DNA of 59,834 nt from Cellulomonas fimi (GCF_028527925.1 NZ_JAPESW010000024.1:1-59834); one strand, 5' to 3'. Shown: positions 44,436 through 52,898, numbered from the stretch's first letter. The notes: generated by a model not told the origin, from the sequence alone. A program made the numbers and translations.

Positions 44436-46144
44436 GGATCCGCGACACCGGCGACCTGTGGTGGAAGAACGCGGTCGTGTACTGCCTCGACGTCGAGACG
44501 TACATGGACTGGAACGACGACGGCGTGGGCGACCTGCCGGGCCTCGTGCAGCGCATCGACCACCTCGCCGACCTCGGCGTGACGTGCCTGTGGCTCATGC
44601 CCTTCTACCCGACGGCCGATCGCGACGACGGCTACGACATCGTCGACTTCTTCGGCGTCGACCCGCGGCTGGGTGACGCCGGCGACCTGATCGAGCTCAT
44701 CCGCACGGCGCGCGACCGCGGCATCCGCGTCATCGCCGACCTCGTCGTCAACCACACGAGCGACCGGCACCCGTGGTTCCGCTCGGCGCGCAGCAGCGTC
44801 GACTCGCCGTTCCGCGACTTCTACGTGTGGAGCGCGACGAAGCCGCCGGACACGTCCGACCAGGTCGTCTTCCCGGACCAGGAGACGGGCATCTGGACGC
44901 TCGACGAGAAGACGGGTGAGTACTACCGGCACCGCTTCTACCGCCACCAGCCGGACCTCAACACCGCGAACCCGCGGGTCCGTGACGCGATCGCGAAGGT
45001 CGTGGGGTACTGGGCCGAGGTCGGCCTGTCGGGGTTCCGCGTCGACGCCGTGCCGTTCTTCCTGGCCGACGCCGCCAAGGGCAAGGGTGACGACATCGAG
45101 CGCCCGCACGACTTCCTCAAGTCGCTGCGCGCGTTCCTCACGCGCCGCACGGGCGACGCGATCCTCATGGGTGAGGTCAACCTGCCGTACGAGGAGCAGC
45201 GGCACTTCTTCGGCGACGACGACGGCGACGGGCTCGCCGACGGTGACGAGCTCACGCTCCAGTTCGACTTCGTCCTCATGCAGCAGCTCTACCTCGCGCT
45301 CGCGCGCCGCGACGCCGGACCGGTCGCGACCACGCTGGCCTCGCGACCGCCGATCCCGCGCGACGCCCAGTGGGCGACGTTCGTGCGCAACCACGACGAG
45401 CTGACCCTCGACAAGCTCTCCGACGACGAGCGCGCCGAGGTGTTCGAGGCGTTCGGCCCCGACCCCGACATGCAGCTGTACGGCCGCGGCCTGCGCCGCC
45501 GGCTGCCCACGATGCTCGACGGCGACCCCCGGCGTGTGCGGATGGTCTACTCGCTGCTGTTCTCGCTGCCCGGGACGCCCGTGCTGTTCTACGGCGAGGA
45601 GATCGGCATGGGGGAGAACCTGGCCGCCGAGGGCCGGATGGCGGTCCGCACGCCGATGCAGTGGACGTCCGAGCGCAACGGCGGATTCTCGCGCGCGCGC
45701 GCGTCGCGGCTCAGCGGGCCGGTCGTCGAGGGCGGGTACGGGCCCGAGCACGTCAACGTCGCCGACCAGCGGCGCGACCCCGACTCGCTGCTCACGTTCG
45801 TCCAGACGCTCGTGCGCCGCTACCGCGAGAGCCCCGAGCTCGGCTGGGCGACCGACGTCGAGATCCTCGACCCGCCGCACGCCGCCGTCCTCGCGCACCG
45901 CAGCACGTGGCAGGACGGCTCGACCGTCGCGCTGCACAACCTGGGCGACGAGGCCGTCGAGGTCCCGCTCGACCTGCCCGACTGCGTCGCGGACGACGAC
46001 GGGGGCGCGGGCGTGCGGCTCGTCGACCTGCTGCACGCCCAGGAGTGGACGTGCGACGAGCGCGGCCGGGTCACCGTGCCGCTCGACGCGTACGGGTACC
46101 GGTGGCTGCGCGTGGTGCGGGAGGACAGCCGCCGCCTGCTGTGA
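44432..46144 (+). CDS. GH13 alpha-amylase family enzyme (trehalose synthase-like)
   Basis: 570 residues, no signal peptide, so cytoplasmic. The (beta/alpha)8 motifs are intact: VIADLVVNHTSDRHPW (region I), GFRVDAVPFF with the nucleophile Asp (II), ILMGEVNLP with the acid Glu (III) and FVRNHDELTLD (IV). An N-terminal NAVVYCLDVETYMDWNDDG and a C-terminal beta domain complete it. The sequence is nearest to TreS-like isomerases or hydrolases acting on maltose, trehalose or sucrose. It is coupled to the LLM oxidoreductase gene upstream. No GlgE-type or maltokinase gene is visible next to it. Confidence 0.87.
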   Translation: MRIRDTGDLWWKNAVVYCLDVETYMDWNDDGVGDLPGLVQRIDHLADLGVTCLWLMPFYPTADRDDGYDIVDFFGVDPRLGDAGDLIELIRTARDRGIRVIADLVVNHTSDRHPWFRSARSSVDSPFRDFYVWSATKPPDTSDQVVFPDQETGIWTLDEKTGEYYRHRFYRHQPDLNTANPRVRDAIAKVVGYWAEVGLSGFRVDAVPFFLADAAKGKGDDIERPHDFLKSLRAFLTRRTGDAILMGEVNLPYEEQRHFFGDDDGDGLADGDELTLQFDFVLMQQLYLALARRDAGPVATTLASRPPIPRDAQWATFVRNHDELTLDKLSDDERAEVFEAFGPDPDMQLYGRGLRRRLPTMLDGDPRRVRMVYSLLFSLPGTPVLFYGEEIGMGENLAAEGRMAVRTPMQWTSERNGGFSRARASRLSGPVVEGGYGPEHVNVADQRRDPDSLLTFVQTLVRRYRESPELGWATDVEILDPPHAAVLAHRSTWQDGSTVALHNLGDEAVEVPLDLPDCVADDDGGAGVRLVDLLHAQEWTCDERGRVTVPLDAYGYRWLRVVREDSRRLL

Positions 46145-46156
46145 GGGTGGCGGCGG

Positions 46157-46837
46157 TCAGCCCTCGACGCCGGTCGCCTCGTGCGACGCGCCGACGGGTT
46201 TCGACTCGGGCGACCCACGCTCGCGCAGGTAGATCGACAGCACGACCATGGAGAGCACCGCGAGGAACTCGGACTGCCAGTTCTGCATCGTCCGGTTCCA
46301 GAAGTCGGGCAGCGTGAGGTACTCGGACCACGTGACGGGGTCGAGGTGGTCGCGCAGCTGCTCCTCGGAGTACGCGACGCTGCCCGCGAGCGACTGCGCG
46401 TACCAGCTCAGCAGGAAGATCGAGCCCATCACGAGCCCGAGCGAGTGCGAGTAGACCGACAGGCGCCAGCCGCGCACGCGCGCCCACGCCGGGGAGTCCG
46501 CGCGCGCGTGCGCGGCGACGCGCTGCTCCTCGTCGCTCTCCCGGCCGACCTCCTCGGGCTTCTTCGACTCCGGCGACCCGCGCTGCACGAGCCAGACCGT
46601 CGCCAGGATGTAGAGCAGGAACTGCAGGAACTCCGACTGCCAGTTCTCGGTGATGTCGACGGCGAACTGCGACGACGTGAGGTACCGCCCGAACGTGACC
46701 GCGTCGAGCCCGTCGGCGCGCTGCTCCTCGTTGTAGAGCGCCACGCCGCTCAGCGCCTGCCCGACGACCGCCGCGACGAAGATCAGCGCGAAGAAGAGGC
46801 TCAGCGAGCTGTCCCGCAGCGTGCGTCGCGCGCTCAT
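46157..46837 (-). CDS. DUF6766-like membrane protein
   Basis: 226 residues from ATG 46837. Two similar halves each have a helix, a charged middle and the phrase NWQSEFL (ITENWQSEFLQFLLYILATV and MQNWQSEFLAVLSMVVLSIY), followed by RGSPESK. This repeated pattern is what I associate with DUF6766 membrane proteins. Function is unknown. The start overlaps the stop of a 29-codon ORF (ATGA) and so is placed downstream of the alternative ATG at 46864. It is convergent with the GH13 gene, 12 bases away. Confidence 0.82.
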   Translation of the reverse strand: MSARRTLRDSSLSLFFALIFVAAVVGQALSGVALYNEEQRADGLDAVTFGRYLTSSQFAVDITENWQSEFLQFLLYILATVWLVQRGSPESKKPEEVGRESDEEQRVAAHARADSPAWARVRGWRLSVYSHSLGLVMGSIFLLSWYAQSLAGSVAYSEEQLRDHLDPVTWSEYLTLPDFWNRTMQNWQSEFLAVLSMVVLSIYLRERGSPESKPVGASHEATGVEG

Positions 46838-46923
46838 CGGTTCACCATCGCGAGCACGATGCAATAGGCGAGCCCGGCGTAGATCCCCGCCAGGGTCACG
46901 ACGAACACCACGCGGCGGGCCAT
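46834..46923 (-). CDS. 29-residue single-helix membrane microprotein
   Basis: ATG 46923 to TGA 46834-46836. The 29-residue product starts MARRVVFVVTLAGIYAGLA and ends VLAMVNR: a basic N-terminus and one membrane helix. Its start overlaps the stop of the lipoprotein gene (ATGA) and its stop overlaps the ATG of the DUF6766 gene (ATGA), so it is precisely fitted between two genes and probably translated by coupling. No family recognised. Size, position and charge pattern support it; expression is unproven. Confidence 0.65.
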   Translation of the reverse strand: MARRVVFVVTLAGIYAGLAYCIVLAMVNR

Positions 46924-47348
46924 CACGCCTCCAGCGCGCAGTCGTAGGGACGCGGCGGCTGCGGGTCGCAGGCCGCGGCGGTCACCACCCACCCGTCGCC
47001 GGACGCCGCGAGGAACACCGTGTCGTCCGGCGTGCGCGCCTGCGCCTGACCGCCCGCGCGGCGCACCGTGACCTCGCCGTCCGACGCGCGCGACGCGAGC
47101 TCGGACCCGAGGTCGCCCGACGTCAGCGCGTCGGCGCAGGCCTCGCCCTCCTCGTCCTCGACGGCGTCGACGACCGCGGGGGCGAGCAGGGCGCAGGCGG
47201 CCTCGCCGTCACCCGCCTCGATCGCCGCGTAGAACTCGCTCGCGGCGTCGGCGACCTCGTCCCGCACCTGTGCGGGCGAGGAGCACGCCGCCGCGGCGAC
47301 GACCACGAGCGCGAGCAGCGCACTCGCGGGACCACGTCTGGTGAGCAT
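46923..47348 (-). CDS. Lipoprotein of unknown function
   Basis: 141 residues. A signal peptide (LLALVVVAAAAC) ends at the lipobox Cys near residue 22 (AAAC). The mature region has about four Cys residues (AACALLAP, EACADAL, AACDPQ, YDCALEA) and helical segments (VRDEVADAASEFYAAIEAGD). The pattern is that of small secreted DUF4878- or NTF2-like domains. It is the first gene of the coupled chain with the microprotein and the DUF6766 protein. ATG 47348. Confidence 0.78.
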   Translation of the reverse strand: MLTRRGPASALLALVVVAAAACSSPAQVRDEVADAASEFYAAIEAGDGEAACALLAPAVVDAVEDEEGEACADALTSGDLGSELASRASDGEVTVRRAGGQAQARTPDDTVFLAASGDGWVVTAAACDPQPPRPYDCALEA

Positions 47349-47402
47349 GGACAGATGCTCGCCTCCGACGAGCGGTTCGGCACGTCAGGACGCTGCCGGC
47401 GC

Positions 47403-48953
47403 TCACCACCGGACGTCCAGGTCGTCGCACGACGCGGGCGGCCACGAGGTCGGCACCGCGTGCGAGGCCCCGACGTCGGCCGCCCGGGCGCGGCCCAGGT
47501 TCCACCCGAAGCCGCCCTCGGCGTCGCGCACCGCCATCCCGTCGAGCACGCACGACCGCAACGGCTCGTCGAGCGCGTCGACGGCCGGGACCGCGTCCGC
47601 CGAGAGCCCCTGCAGGTAGCGCACGTCGAGGGGGACGTCGAGGTCCGCGCTCGTGTTGTGCCGCACGACGAGCGCGTCGGGGTCGACGGCCGCGAGGACG
47701 AGCAGCGCCGCCCCGACGACCCCCAGCGCGGCCGACGGGAGCCACCCGGCCCGCCACCGGACGCCGGCCACGAGCACGAGCAGCAGCACGACGCCCATGA
47801 CGCCCTCCGCGAGCGCGACCCACAGCCGCAGGCGCGTGAGCCCGAACGCCTCGACGTACAGGTCCATCCGGAGCAGCGCCGACGCCACGACGCCGAGCGT
47901 GCCGACGCCGAGCACCCCGAGCGCCACGCGGACCGCCCCCCGCTCGCGCGACGTGGAGCGCGGCGCGTGTCGCGCCGCGACGGCGACGACGACGAGCGTG
48001 AGCGCCGTCGCCGCGACGAGCTGCGCGAACCCCTGGCGCGCGTACTGCGCGTACGTCAGGCCGGCGGTCTCGAGCACGTGCCGGTGCCCGCCGGCGAGGG
48101 CGGTCGCCTGCACCGTCACGAACGCGACGACCAGGACGTCGAGCGCGACGACCGGGATCGCCCACTCGGTGAGCGCCGCCGGACGTCCGGACCCGGTGCG
48201 CAGCGTCGACCACGCCGGCGGATGCGTCGCGAGCTGGGCGTTCGTCGCCACCGCGACCGCCACCAGGATCACCACGACCACCTGGCCGGGCAGGTGCCCG
48301 AGGTCGAACCGGGGGAGCAGGCTCGCGAACACCCGGTCGGCGCTCGCGAACAGCGCACCGAACGTCACGACGACGACCGCCGCGAGCGCCACGGCACGAC
48401 CGACGCGGAGCGCCTGCCTGCGCCGCGCCCCGATCGTGGCGCCCACCCCGTGGCGCAGCCAGGGCAGCGCACGCGCCACCCCGACGCCCCAGCTCAGCGG
48501 CGCCGCGACGACGGCTAGGGTCGCGCGCGCCCCTGTCAGCGCGGCCGCGGCGGTCCACGTCGCGGTCAGGAGGCAGAGCGCGACCACCCACGGTGCGTCC
48601 CGGACCGCGACGACCGCGACGAGCGCGACCGACACGAGCGCGAGCGCGGCGTCCGTCACCGAGCGTCGCCGCACGAGCACGGGCGCGACCGCGGCTCCGA
48701 CCAGGACGCCGGCCAGCGCCACGCCGAGCCCGGGCTGATGACCGACGACCATGACGGCGGAGGCGGCGCCGACACCGGTCGCGAGCGCCAGCGTCGGAAG
48801 CGGAGCGGCACCGCGGCCGTCCCACCGGAACGCGGCGACCGCCCGCCCGAACGGGCCGGGCGGCGGGGGCGGCCCGAGCAGCGGGCCCAGGGGGACCGGG
48901 CGGGCGTGCGGGGGGACCGCAGCGGGAGTCTGGGAGGCGGCTGTGCCGGTCAT
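47403..48953 (-). CDS. DUF4153 family (DUF4173-type) membrane protein
   Basis: 516 residues with about twelve hydrophobic segments from residue 55 to 430, then a soluble C-terminal tail with NLGRARAADVGASHAVP. The family DUF4153/DUF4173 includes integral membrane proteins that often sit next to two-component or sensor genes; its function is unknown. A Pro-rich N-terminus (PLGPLLGPPPPPGPFGRAV) precedes the first helix. ATG 48953 is one option; a GTG 9 bases upstream is another. The 55-base gap to the lipoprotein gene shows no hairpin. Confidence 0.8.
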   Translation of the reverse strand: MTGTAASQTPAAVPPHARPVPLGPLLGPPPPPGPFGRAVAAFRWDGRGAAPLPTLALATGVGAASAVMVVGHQPGLGVALAGVLVGAAVAPVLVRRRSVTDAALALVSVALVAVVAVRDAPWVVALCLLTATWTAAAALTGARATLAVVAAPLSWGVGVARALPWLRHGVGATIGARRRQALRVGRAVALAAVVVVTFGALFASADRVFASLLPRFDLGHLPGQVVVVILVAVAVATNAQLATHPPAWSTLRTGSGRPAALTEWAIPVVALDVLVVAFVTVQATALAGGHRHVLETAGLTYAQYARQGFAQLVAATALTLVVVAVAARHAPRSTSRERGAVRVALGVLGVGTLGVVASALLRMDLYVEAFGLTRLRLWVALAEGVMGVVLLLVLVAGVRWRAGWLPSAALGVVGAALLVLAAVDPDALVVRHNTSADLDVPLDVRYLQGLSADAVPAVDALDEPLRSCVLDGMAVRDAEGGFGWNLGRARAADVGASHAVPTSWPPASCDDLDVRW

Positions 48954-49235
48954 GTGCGTCACGCTAGGACCGGGACCCGTCCGCGCGGACGCCGTCGGGG
49001 CGGAGGGGTCGTGCACGTCCCGTGCGAGGCTGTGGAGGTTCCCACCTGCGCCTTCACCGCGACCCGCGTGGCGCACCCGGGCGGTGGCGGGTCGGCCCGA
49101 CCTCTCCCGGCGCGCGAGCACGACGCCTGCGCACTACCCTCGACCGGTGGGACGGCGGCACACCGTCCGCCGGAGCGGGTTGGGAAGTCAGCTCGGAGCA
49201 CTTGTCGGCGGCCGCTGCGGCCGCATGGAGGCGCC

Positions 49236-50204
49236 GTGCACAGCCAGGCAGAGGCTCAGGTCGGCCAGTACCGGTTCTCCTCCGGCGACGACCGGTGGCG
49301 ATGGTCCGACGAGATGTTCGAGATCCACGGCATGGAGGCGGGCGAGGTCGTGCCCACCCGCGACCTGTTCCTGCGCCACGTCCACGCCGACCACCGCGAC
49401 CGCGTGGCCGCCGCTCTCGAGGCGTGCGAGCGCGACGGGACCCCCGTCGGCGAGCACTACGTCCTCGTCGACCTCGCGGGCACCGAGCGCGCGGTCACCC
49501 TCAGCGGCGGACGCGACGGGTCCGCCGTCAGCGGCTTCCTCGTCGACGTCAGCGCGAGCCAGCGCGCGACGGTCGCGAGCGCGGTCAACGCGCAGCTCAA
49601 CCAGGCGCTCGAGTCCCACGCGGTCATCGACCAGGCCAAGGGCATCCTCATGCTCGTCTACGGCATCGACGGCGACGCGGCATTCGAGCTGCTGCGGTGG
49701 AGCTCGCAGCAGCGCAACGTGCGGCTCCTCGCGCTGGCCGAGCGGCTCGTCGCCGCGGTCGAGGGGGCCGGCGGGCTCGCGCCCACGTCGCGCGCGCGGC
49801 TCGACGAGCTGTTCTTCCAGTCGCTCGGCGGAGAGAGCTCCCCGACCCCCGCGGCGCACCCCAGCAACGGCCTCACGGTCTCCTCCCGCGTCGTCGGCGG
49901 CGTGCCCGTCGTGGCCGCCCGCGGACCCGTCGACCTCGCGACGGCGGGCGTCCTGTCCGCCGCGATCGCGGCCGCGTCCGGCGCGGCCCGGAACGCAGGG
50001 CGGCTCGTGGTCGACCTCCGCGAGGCGACGCACGTCGGCTCGGCCGGCGTGTCGGTCCTGGCGTCGCTCGACCGTCGCGCCCGCACGCAGGGGACGACCC
50101 TGCGCGTGCTCGTCGGGCCGGACAGCTCGCTGCTCCTCGCGTCCGGGCACGGGCTCGAGGTCGCCGTCGTCGACCCCGCCGGTGCCGTCGGCGCGCTCAG
50201 CTGA
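49236..50204 (+). CDS. PAS-ANTAR-STAS regulatory protein
   Basis: 322 residues. A PAS_3-like domain (10-105, WSDEMFEIHGMEAGEVVP) is followed by an ANTAR RNA-binding domain (about 120-175, SHAVIDQAKGILMLVYGIDG and LAERLVAAVEG) and a STAS domain (about 205-320) with the phosphorylatable Ser in HVGSAGVSVL. ANTAR domains bind dual-hairpin terminators and release transcription; a STAS domain links to partner-switching by kinase. The start is GTG 49236 with GGAGG 4 bases upstream. The next gene encodes the phosphatase/kinase of the same pathway type. The 280 bases before it show no gene. Confidence 0.87.
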   Translation: MHSQAEAQVGQYRFSSGDDRWRWSDEMFEIHGMEAGEVVPTRDLFLRHVHADHRDRVAAALEACERDGTPVGEHYVLVDLAGTERAVTLSGGRDGSAVSGFLVDVSASQRATVASAVNAQLNQALESHAVIDQAKGILMLVYGIDGDAAFELLRWSSQQRNVRLLALAERLVAAVEGAGGLAPTSRARLDELFFQSLGGESSPTPAAHPSNGLTVSSRVVGGVPVVAARGPVDLATAGVLSAAIAAASGAARNAGRLVVDLREATHVGSAGVSVLASLDRRARTQGTTLRVLVGPDSSLLLASGHGLEVAVVDPAGAVGALS

Positions 50205-50243
50205 CCGACCCGACCGGGGTCGTCGCCGCGCCGCGCCGCGCCG

Positions 50244-50303
50244 CCGACCGGTGCGGTCGCCGCGCCGACGCGACCGATCGGTGCGGGGAGCCGATCGGTG
50301 CGA
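50244..50303. repeat. Three CCGAYCGGTGCG repeats before the phosphatase gene
   Basis: CCGACCGGTGCGG (50244-50256), CCGATCGGTGCGG (50274-50286) and CCGATCGGTGCGA (50291-50303) lie in one orientation in the 109-base gap. Each holds a CCGAYCGG core, palindromic in the two later copies. They may be binding sites for an unknown regulator; spacing (30 and 17 bases) is irregular. Confidence 0.45.
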
Positions 50304-50313
50304 CCCTGGGTCC

Positions 50314-52206
50314 ATGACGGACCCCTCGCGGCCCCCGCTCGCCGTCGAGGCCACGCTCCAGGCGTTCGACGGGATGCCCGTCGCGGTCGCGGCGATCCGC
50401 GAGGACGGCGTGGTCGTGGCCGCCAACCGCACCGCGCGGGACTTCGGTGTCGGGCAGGTCCTCGGACGACCGGCTGTTGAGACCCTCACGGACGTCGTCG
50501 GCCGGCGCATGATGCCGCGGCTCGAGCAGGCGCTGCGCACGCGCCGCGGGCTCGCGCCCGAGGAGGTGCTGCTGGAGGTCGGGGACCAGCACCGTGACGT
50601 CTGGGTGCGGCTCTCCCTCGCGCCCTGGCTCGACGACGACGGCGAGTACCAGGGCATGATCGTGATGGCCGAGGACGTGAGCGCCGCCGTCGAGCAGCGG
50701 CTGGCCGAGGAAGCGCGCGTCGCGGGCGTCGAGGAGAGCTACGAGGTCGCGCGCGACGTCATCATCGCCCTGCAGGGTGCTCTTCTGCCGTCGTCGGTGC
50801 CGATCCTGCCGCGGGTCGACGTCGCGGCGACCTATCTCGTCGCCGGGCGCGAGCAGGCTGCGGGAGGGGACTGGTTCGACGCGGCGGTCACCCCCGACGG
50901 GCGCGTCTCGCTCACCGTGGGCGACGTCGTGGGCCACGGTGTCGCGGCGTCCGCGGCCATGAGCCAGATGCGCGCGATCCTGGCGTCGCGCCTGCTCGAC
51001 GGGGCTGCCGTCGTCGACGCGCTCGCGTCACTGGACCGGTACGCGCGCGTCGCCACCAGCGCGTTCGCGACGTCGGTGTGCGTCGTGCTGCTCGACCCGA
51101 AGACCGGCGCCCTCGAGTACGCGACGCGGGGGCACCCTGCTCCGCTGGTCGTGGGTCCGACGCGCTCGCGCTGGCTGCCCACCACGGGCGGCGGGCCGCT
51201 CGGCATCGACGGCGGGAGCGAGGTCCGGACCGCCCGGCTCGCCGAGGACGAGGCGCTGCTGCTGTTCACCGACGGTCTCGTCGAGCTCGTCGGCCGGCCT
51301 CTCGACGAGCGCATGCAGCAGGTCGTCGACGCCGCCGAGCACGCCGTCCGCGGGGCCGTCATCGGCCGCTACGCCGGGCGGACCGTCGCCGAGCGGCTCT
51401 GCCTGCACGTGCCCTGGGCGCTCGACGAGGGCTTCGTGGACGACGTCACGGTCCTCGCGGTCGCGCGGCGGGCCGCCCCGCCGGACCTCGCGCTCGACGT
51501 GCCGGCCGACGCCGCGAGGCTCGCCGACGTGCGTGGCGAGGTGGACGCGTGGGCGCGGACCGTCGGGCTGGAGCCGCGCGAGCGCGCCGCGCTCGTGCTG
51601 GCCGCGAGCGAGGCCGCCGCGAACAGCATCGAGCACGCGTACGCCGGGACGACCGGAGGGCGGATCCGTGTCGACGCGCGGCTGCGCCGCACCACCGTCA
51701 CCCTCGGCGTCTCGGACGACGGCGCGTGGCAGGCGCCCGCTCCCGACCCCGGCGACCGTGGCCGCGGGCTGAGCATGGTCACGTCGAGCGGTGTGCGGCT
51801 GTCGGTGGACACGGGGGAGACCGGGACGCGGGTCGAGTTCGAGCTCGATGCGCGCCGGCGTGCCCCCGTCGGGTCGCCCGTGATCGGACCCACCGCCGTC
51901 CTGACGGGCGGTCCGCAGATCGACGTCCAGGACGACGGGGTGATCCGGGTGGGCGGTGTGCTCGACACCGAGGCGGCCGCTGCACTCGTCGACGCGGAGG
52001 TCCGGTCGCGGTCTCGCGGCGGCGTCGTCCCCGTGACCGTCGAGATCGCGCCGACCACGTTCCTGGGCAGCGCGGCGGTCCGGGCGATCGAGCGCTACGT
52101 GCGCGGTGCCGACCCTGGCGCGCCGCACGTCGAGGTCGTGGTGCACGGTGGCAGCGCCGCGGCGCAGACGCTCGCCGTCGTCGGCACGCCCGTCACCACC
52201 CGGTGA
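50314..52206 (+). CDS. PAS-SpoIIE phosphatase-HATPase-STAS single-chain partner-switching protein
   Basis: 630 residues. PAS (about 15-130), a PP2C/SpoIIE phosphatase (about 165-385) with GGDWFDAAVTPDG, GDVVGHGVAASAAM and the C-terminal FVDDVTVLAVA, a serine kinase-type HATPase (about 390-515) with the N box AASEAAANSIEHAY and SDDGAW and DRGRGLSMV, and a STAS domain (about 530-625) with conserved Ser in FLGSAAVRAI. The four parts normally sit in separate Rsb proteins (RsbU/RsbW/RsbV); here all are one chain. It lies 109 bases after the PAS-ANTAR-STAS gene. ATG 50314. Confidence 0.9.
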   Translation: MTDPSRPPLAVEATLQAFDGMPVAVAAIREDGVVVAANRTARDFGVGQVLGRPAVETLTDVVGRRMMPRLEQALRTRRGLAPEEVLLEVGDQHRDVWVRLSLAPWLDDDGEYQGMIVMAEDVSAAVEQRLAEEARVAGVEESYEVARDVIIALQGALLPSSVPILPRVDVAATYLVAGREQAAGGDWFDAAVTPDGRVSLTVGDVVGHGVAASAAMSQMRAILASRLLDGAAVVDALASLDRYARVATSAFATSVCVVLLDPKTGALEYATRGHPAPLVVGPTRSRWLPTTGGGPLGIDGGSEVRTARLAEDEALLLFTDGLVELVGRPLDERMQQVVDAAEHAVRGAVIGRYAGRTVAERLCLHVPWALDEGFVDDVTVLAVARRAAPPDLALDVPADAARLADVRGEVDAWARTVGLEPRERAALVLAASEAAANSIEHAYAGTTGGRIRVDARLRRTTVTLGVSDDGAWQAPAPDPGDRGRGLSMVTSSGVRLSVDTGETGTRVEFELDARRRAPVGSPVIGPTAVLTGGPQIDVQDDGVIRVGGVLDTEAAAALVDAEVRSRSRGGVVPVTVEIAPTTFLGSAAVRAIERYVRGADPGAPHVEVVVHGGSAAAQTLAVVGTPVTTR

Positions 52207-52208
52207 GG

Positions 52209-52233
52209 CGGTGGCTCAGTCGTTGAGCCACCG
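52209..52233. terminator. Bidirectional hairpin terminator at the convergent ends
   Basis: A perfect 10-bp stem CGGTGGCTCA (52209-52218) with TGAGCCACCG (52224-52233) around loop GTCGT. It overlaps the stop of the minus-strand zinc-ribbon gene and starts 3 bases after the phosphatase stop, so it serves both genes. Confidence 0.75.
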
Positions 52234-52449
52234 GATGACGACCTGGCCGAACGTCGACACGACGGCCAGCTGCGACGTCGCACGGCAGCTCTCGCACGTG
52301 ACCGTGTGGTTGGTCCACGACACGTTCGGGTCCGTGTCCGTCGACGTGACGGCGATCGACGGGGAGCTGCAGCGGGGGCAGCGCAGGCGCGCCTGCTCGT
52401 CGATGACGGGTGTCGCGCCCGGCATCGTCGCCGGTGATGAGTGGCTCAC
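52216..52449 (-). CDS. Small zinc-ribbon protein
   Basis: 77 residues from GTG 52449, which has GGAGG 5 bases upstream. Two Cys pairs, RCPRCSS and VTCESCRAT, lie about 29 residues apart and form a likely zinc ribbon. The C-terminus ends VVSTFGQVVIRWLND. A longer in-frame start exists at 52506 but lacks a ribosome binding site. Function is unknown; perhaps nucleic-acid binding. Confidence 0.72.
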   Translation of the reverse strand: MSHSSPATMPGATPVIDEQARLRCPRCSSPSIAVTSTDTDPNVSWTNHTVTCESCRATSQLAVVSTFGQVVIRWLND

Positions 52450-52898
52450 GGGGTCCTCCGGTGGTGCATGGTGCGGGGACGTGCACCTCTCAGAAAACCA
52501 CGACATCCGGCGATCCGCGGAATTCGTCCGGTCCCCGACCGCCTCGCGACCGCCCGATCGCCGGGATCTGCGTGCTCGGCGGCGCGGTGGTCGCGCGTGC
52601 GCCGGCGGTCAGGTCCCGACCCGAGGGTGTGCGAGCGGCAAAACGATTACGGCGAGATGTGAGCGATAACATCCAGCCGTCGCGCAAGGCGAGGAGGCCC
52701 TGAGCCGGACATCCCGGTGCGCGACGAGGGCGACGACCGCGAGCCGGGCACCCGGCGGGTAGCGGCCTCCCGCCCGAGGACCGACCGCACCGCCCGACGT
52801 GGCGCACCCCGTCCACGCGGCCGCCGGCCGCGACGGACGCAGCGGCGCCGACCGGTGCCGGTCCGCGACAGCGCACCGCTCGTGACACCCGAGGAGAC
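52450..52898. other. Intergenic region upstream of the GH43 gene
   Basis: 449 bases without a convincing gene. It holds the promoter of the zinc-ribbon gene (minus) and, near 52640-52680, a lower-GC patch with a LacI-type operator for the GH43 gene. The long space between that operator and the GH43 start (over 220 bases) suggests an extended leader; I see no known RNA element in it. Confidence 0.5.
52657..52672. promoter_or_regulatory. LacI-family-type operator upstream of GH43
   Basis: ATGTGAGCGATAACAT is an imperfect palindrome of the form ATGTnAnCGnTnACAT with a central CG, the pattern typical of LacI-family repressors that control carbohydrate genes in Actinobacteria. It lies in an AT-richer patch 230 bases before the GH43 gene. 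No LacI gene is in the window. Confidence 0.55.
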
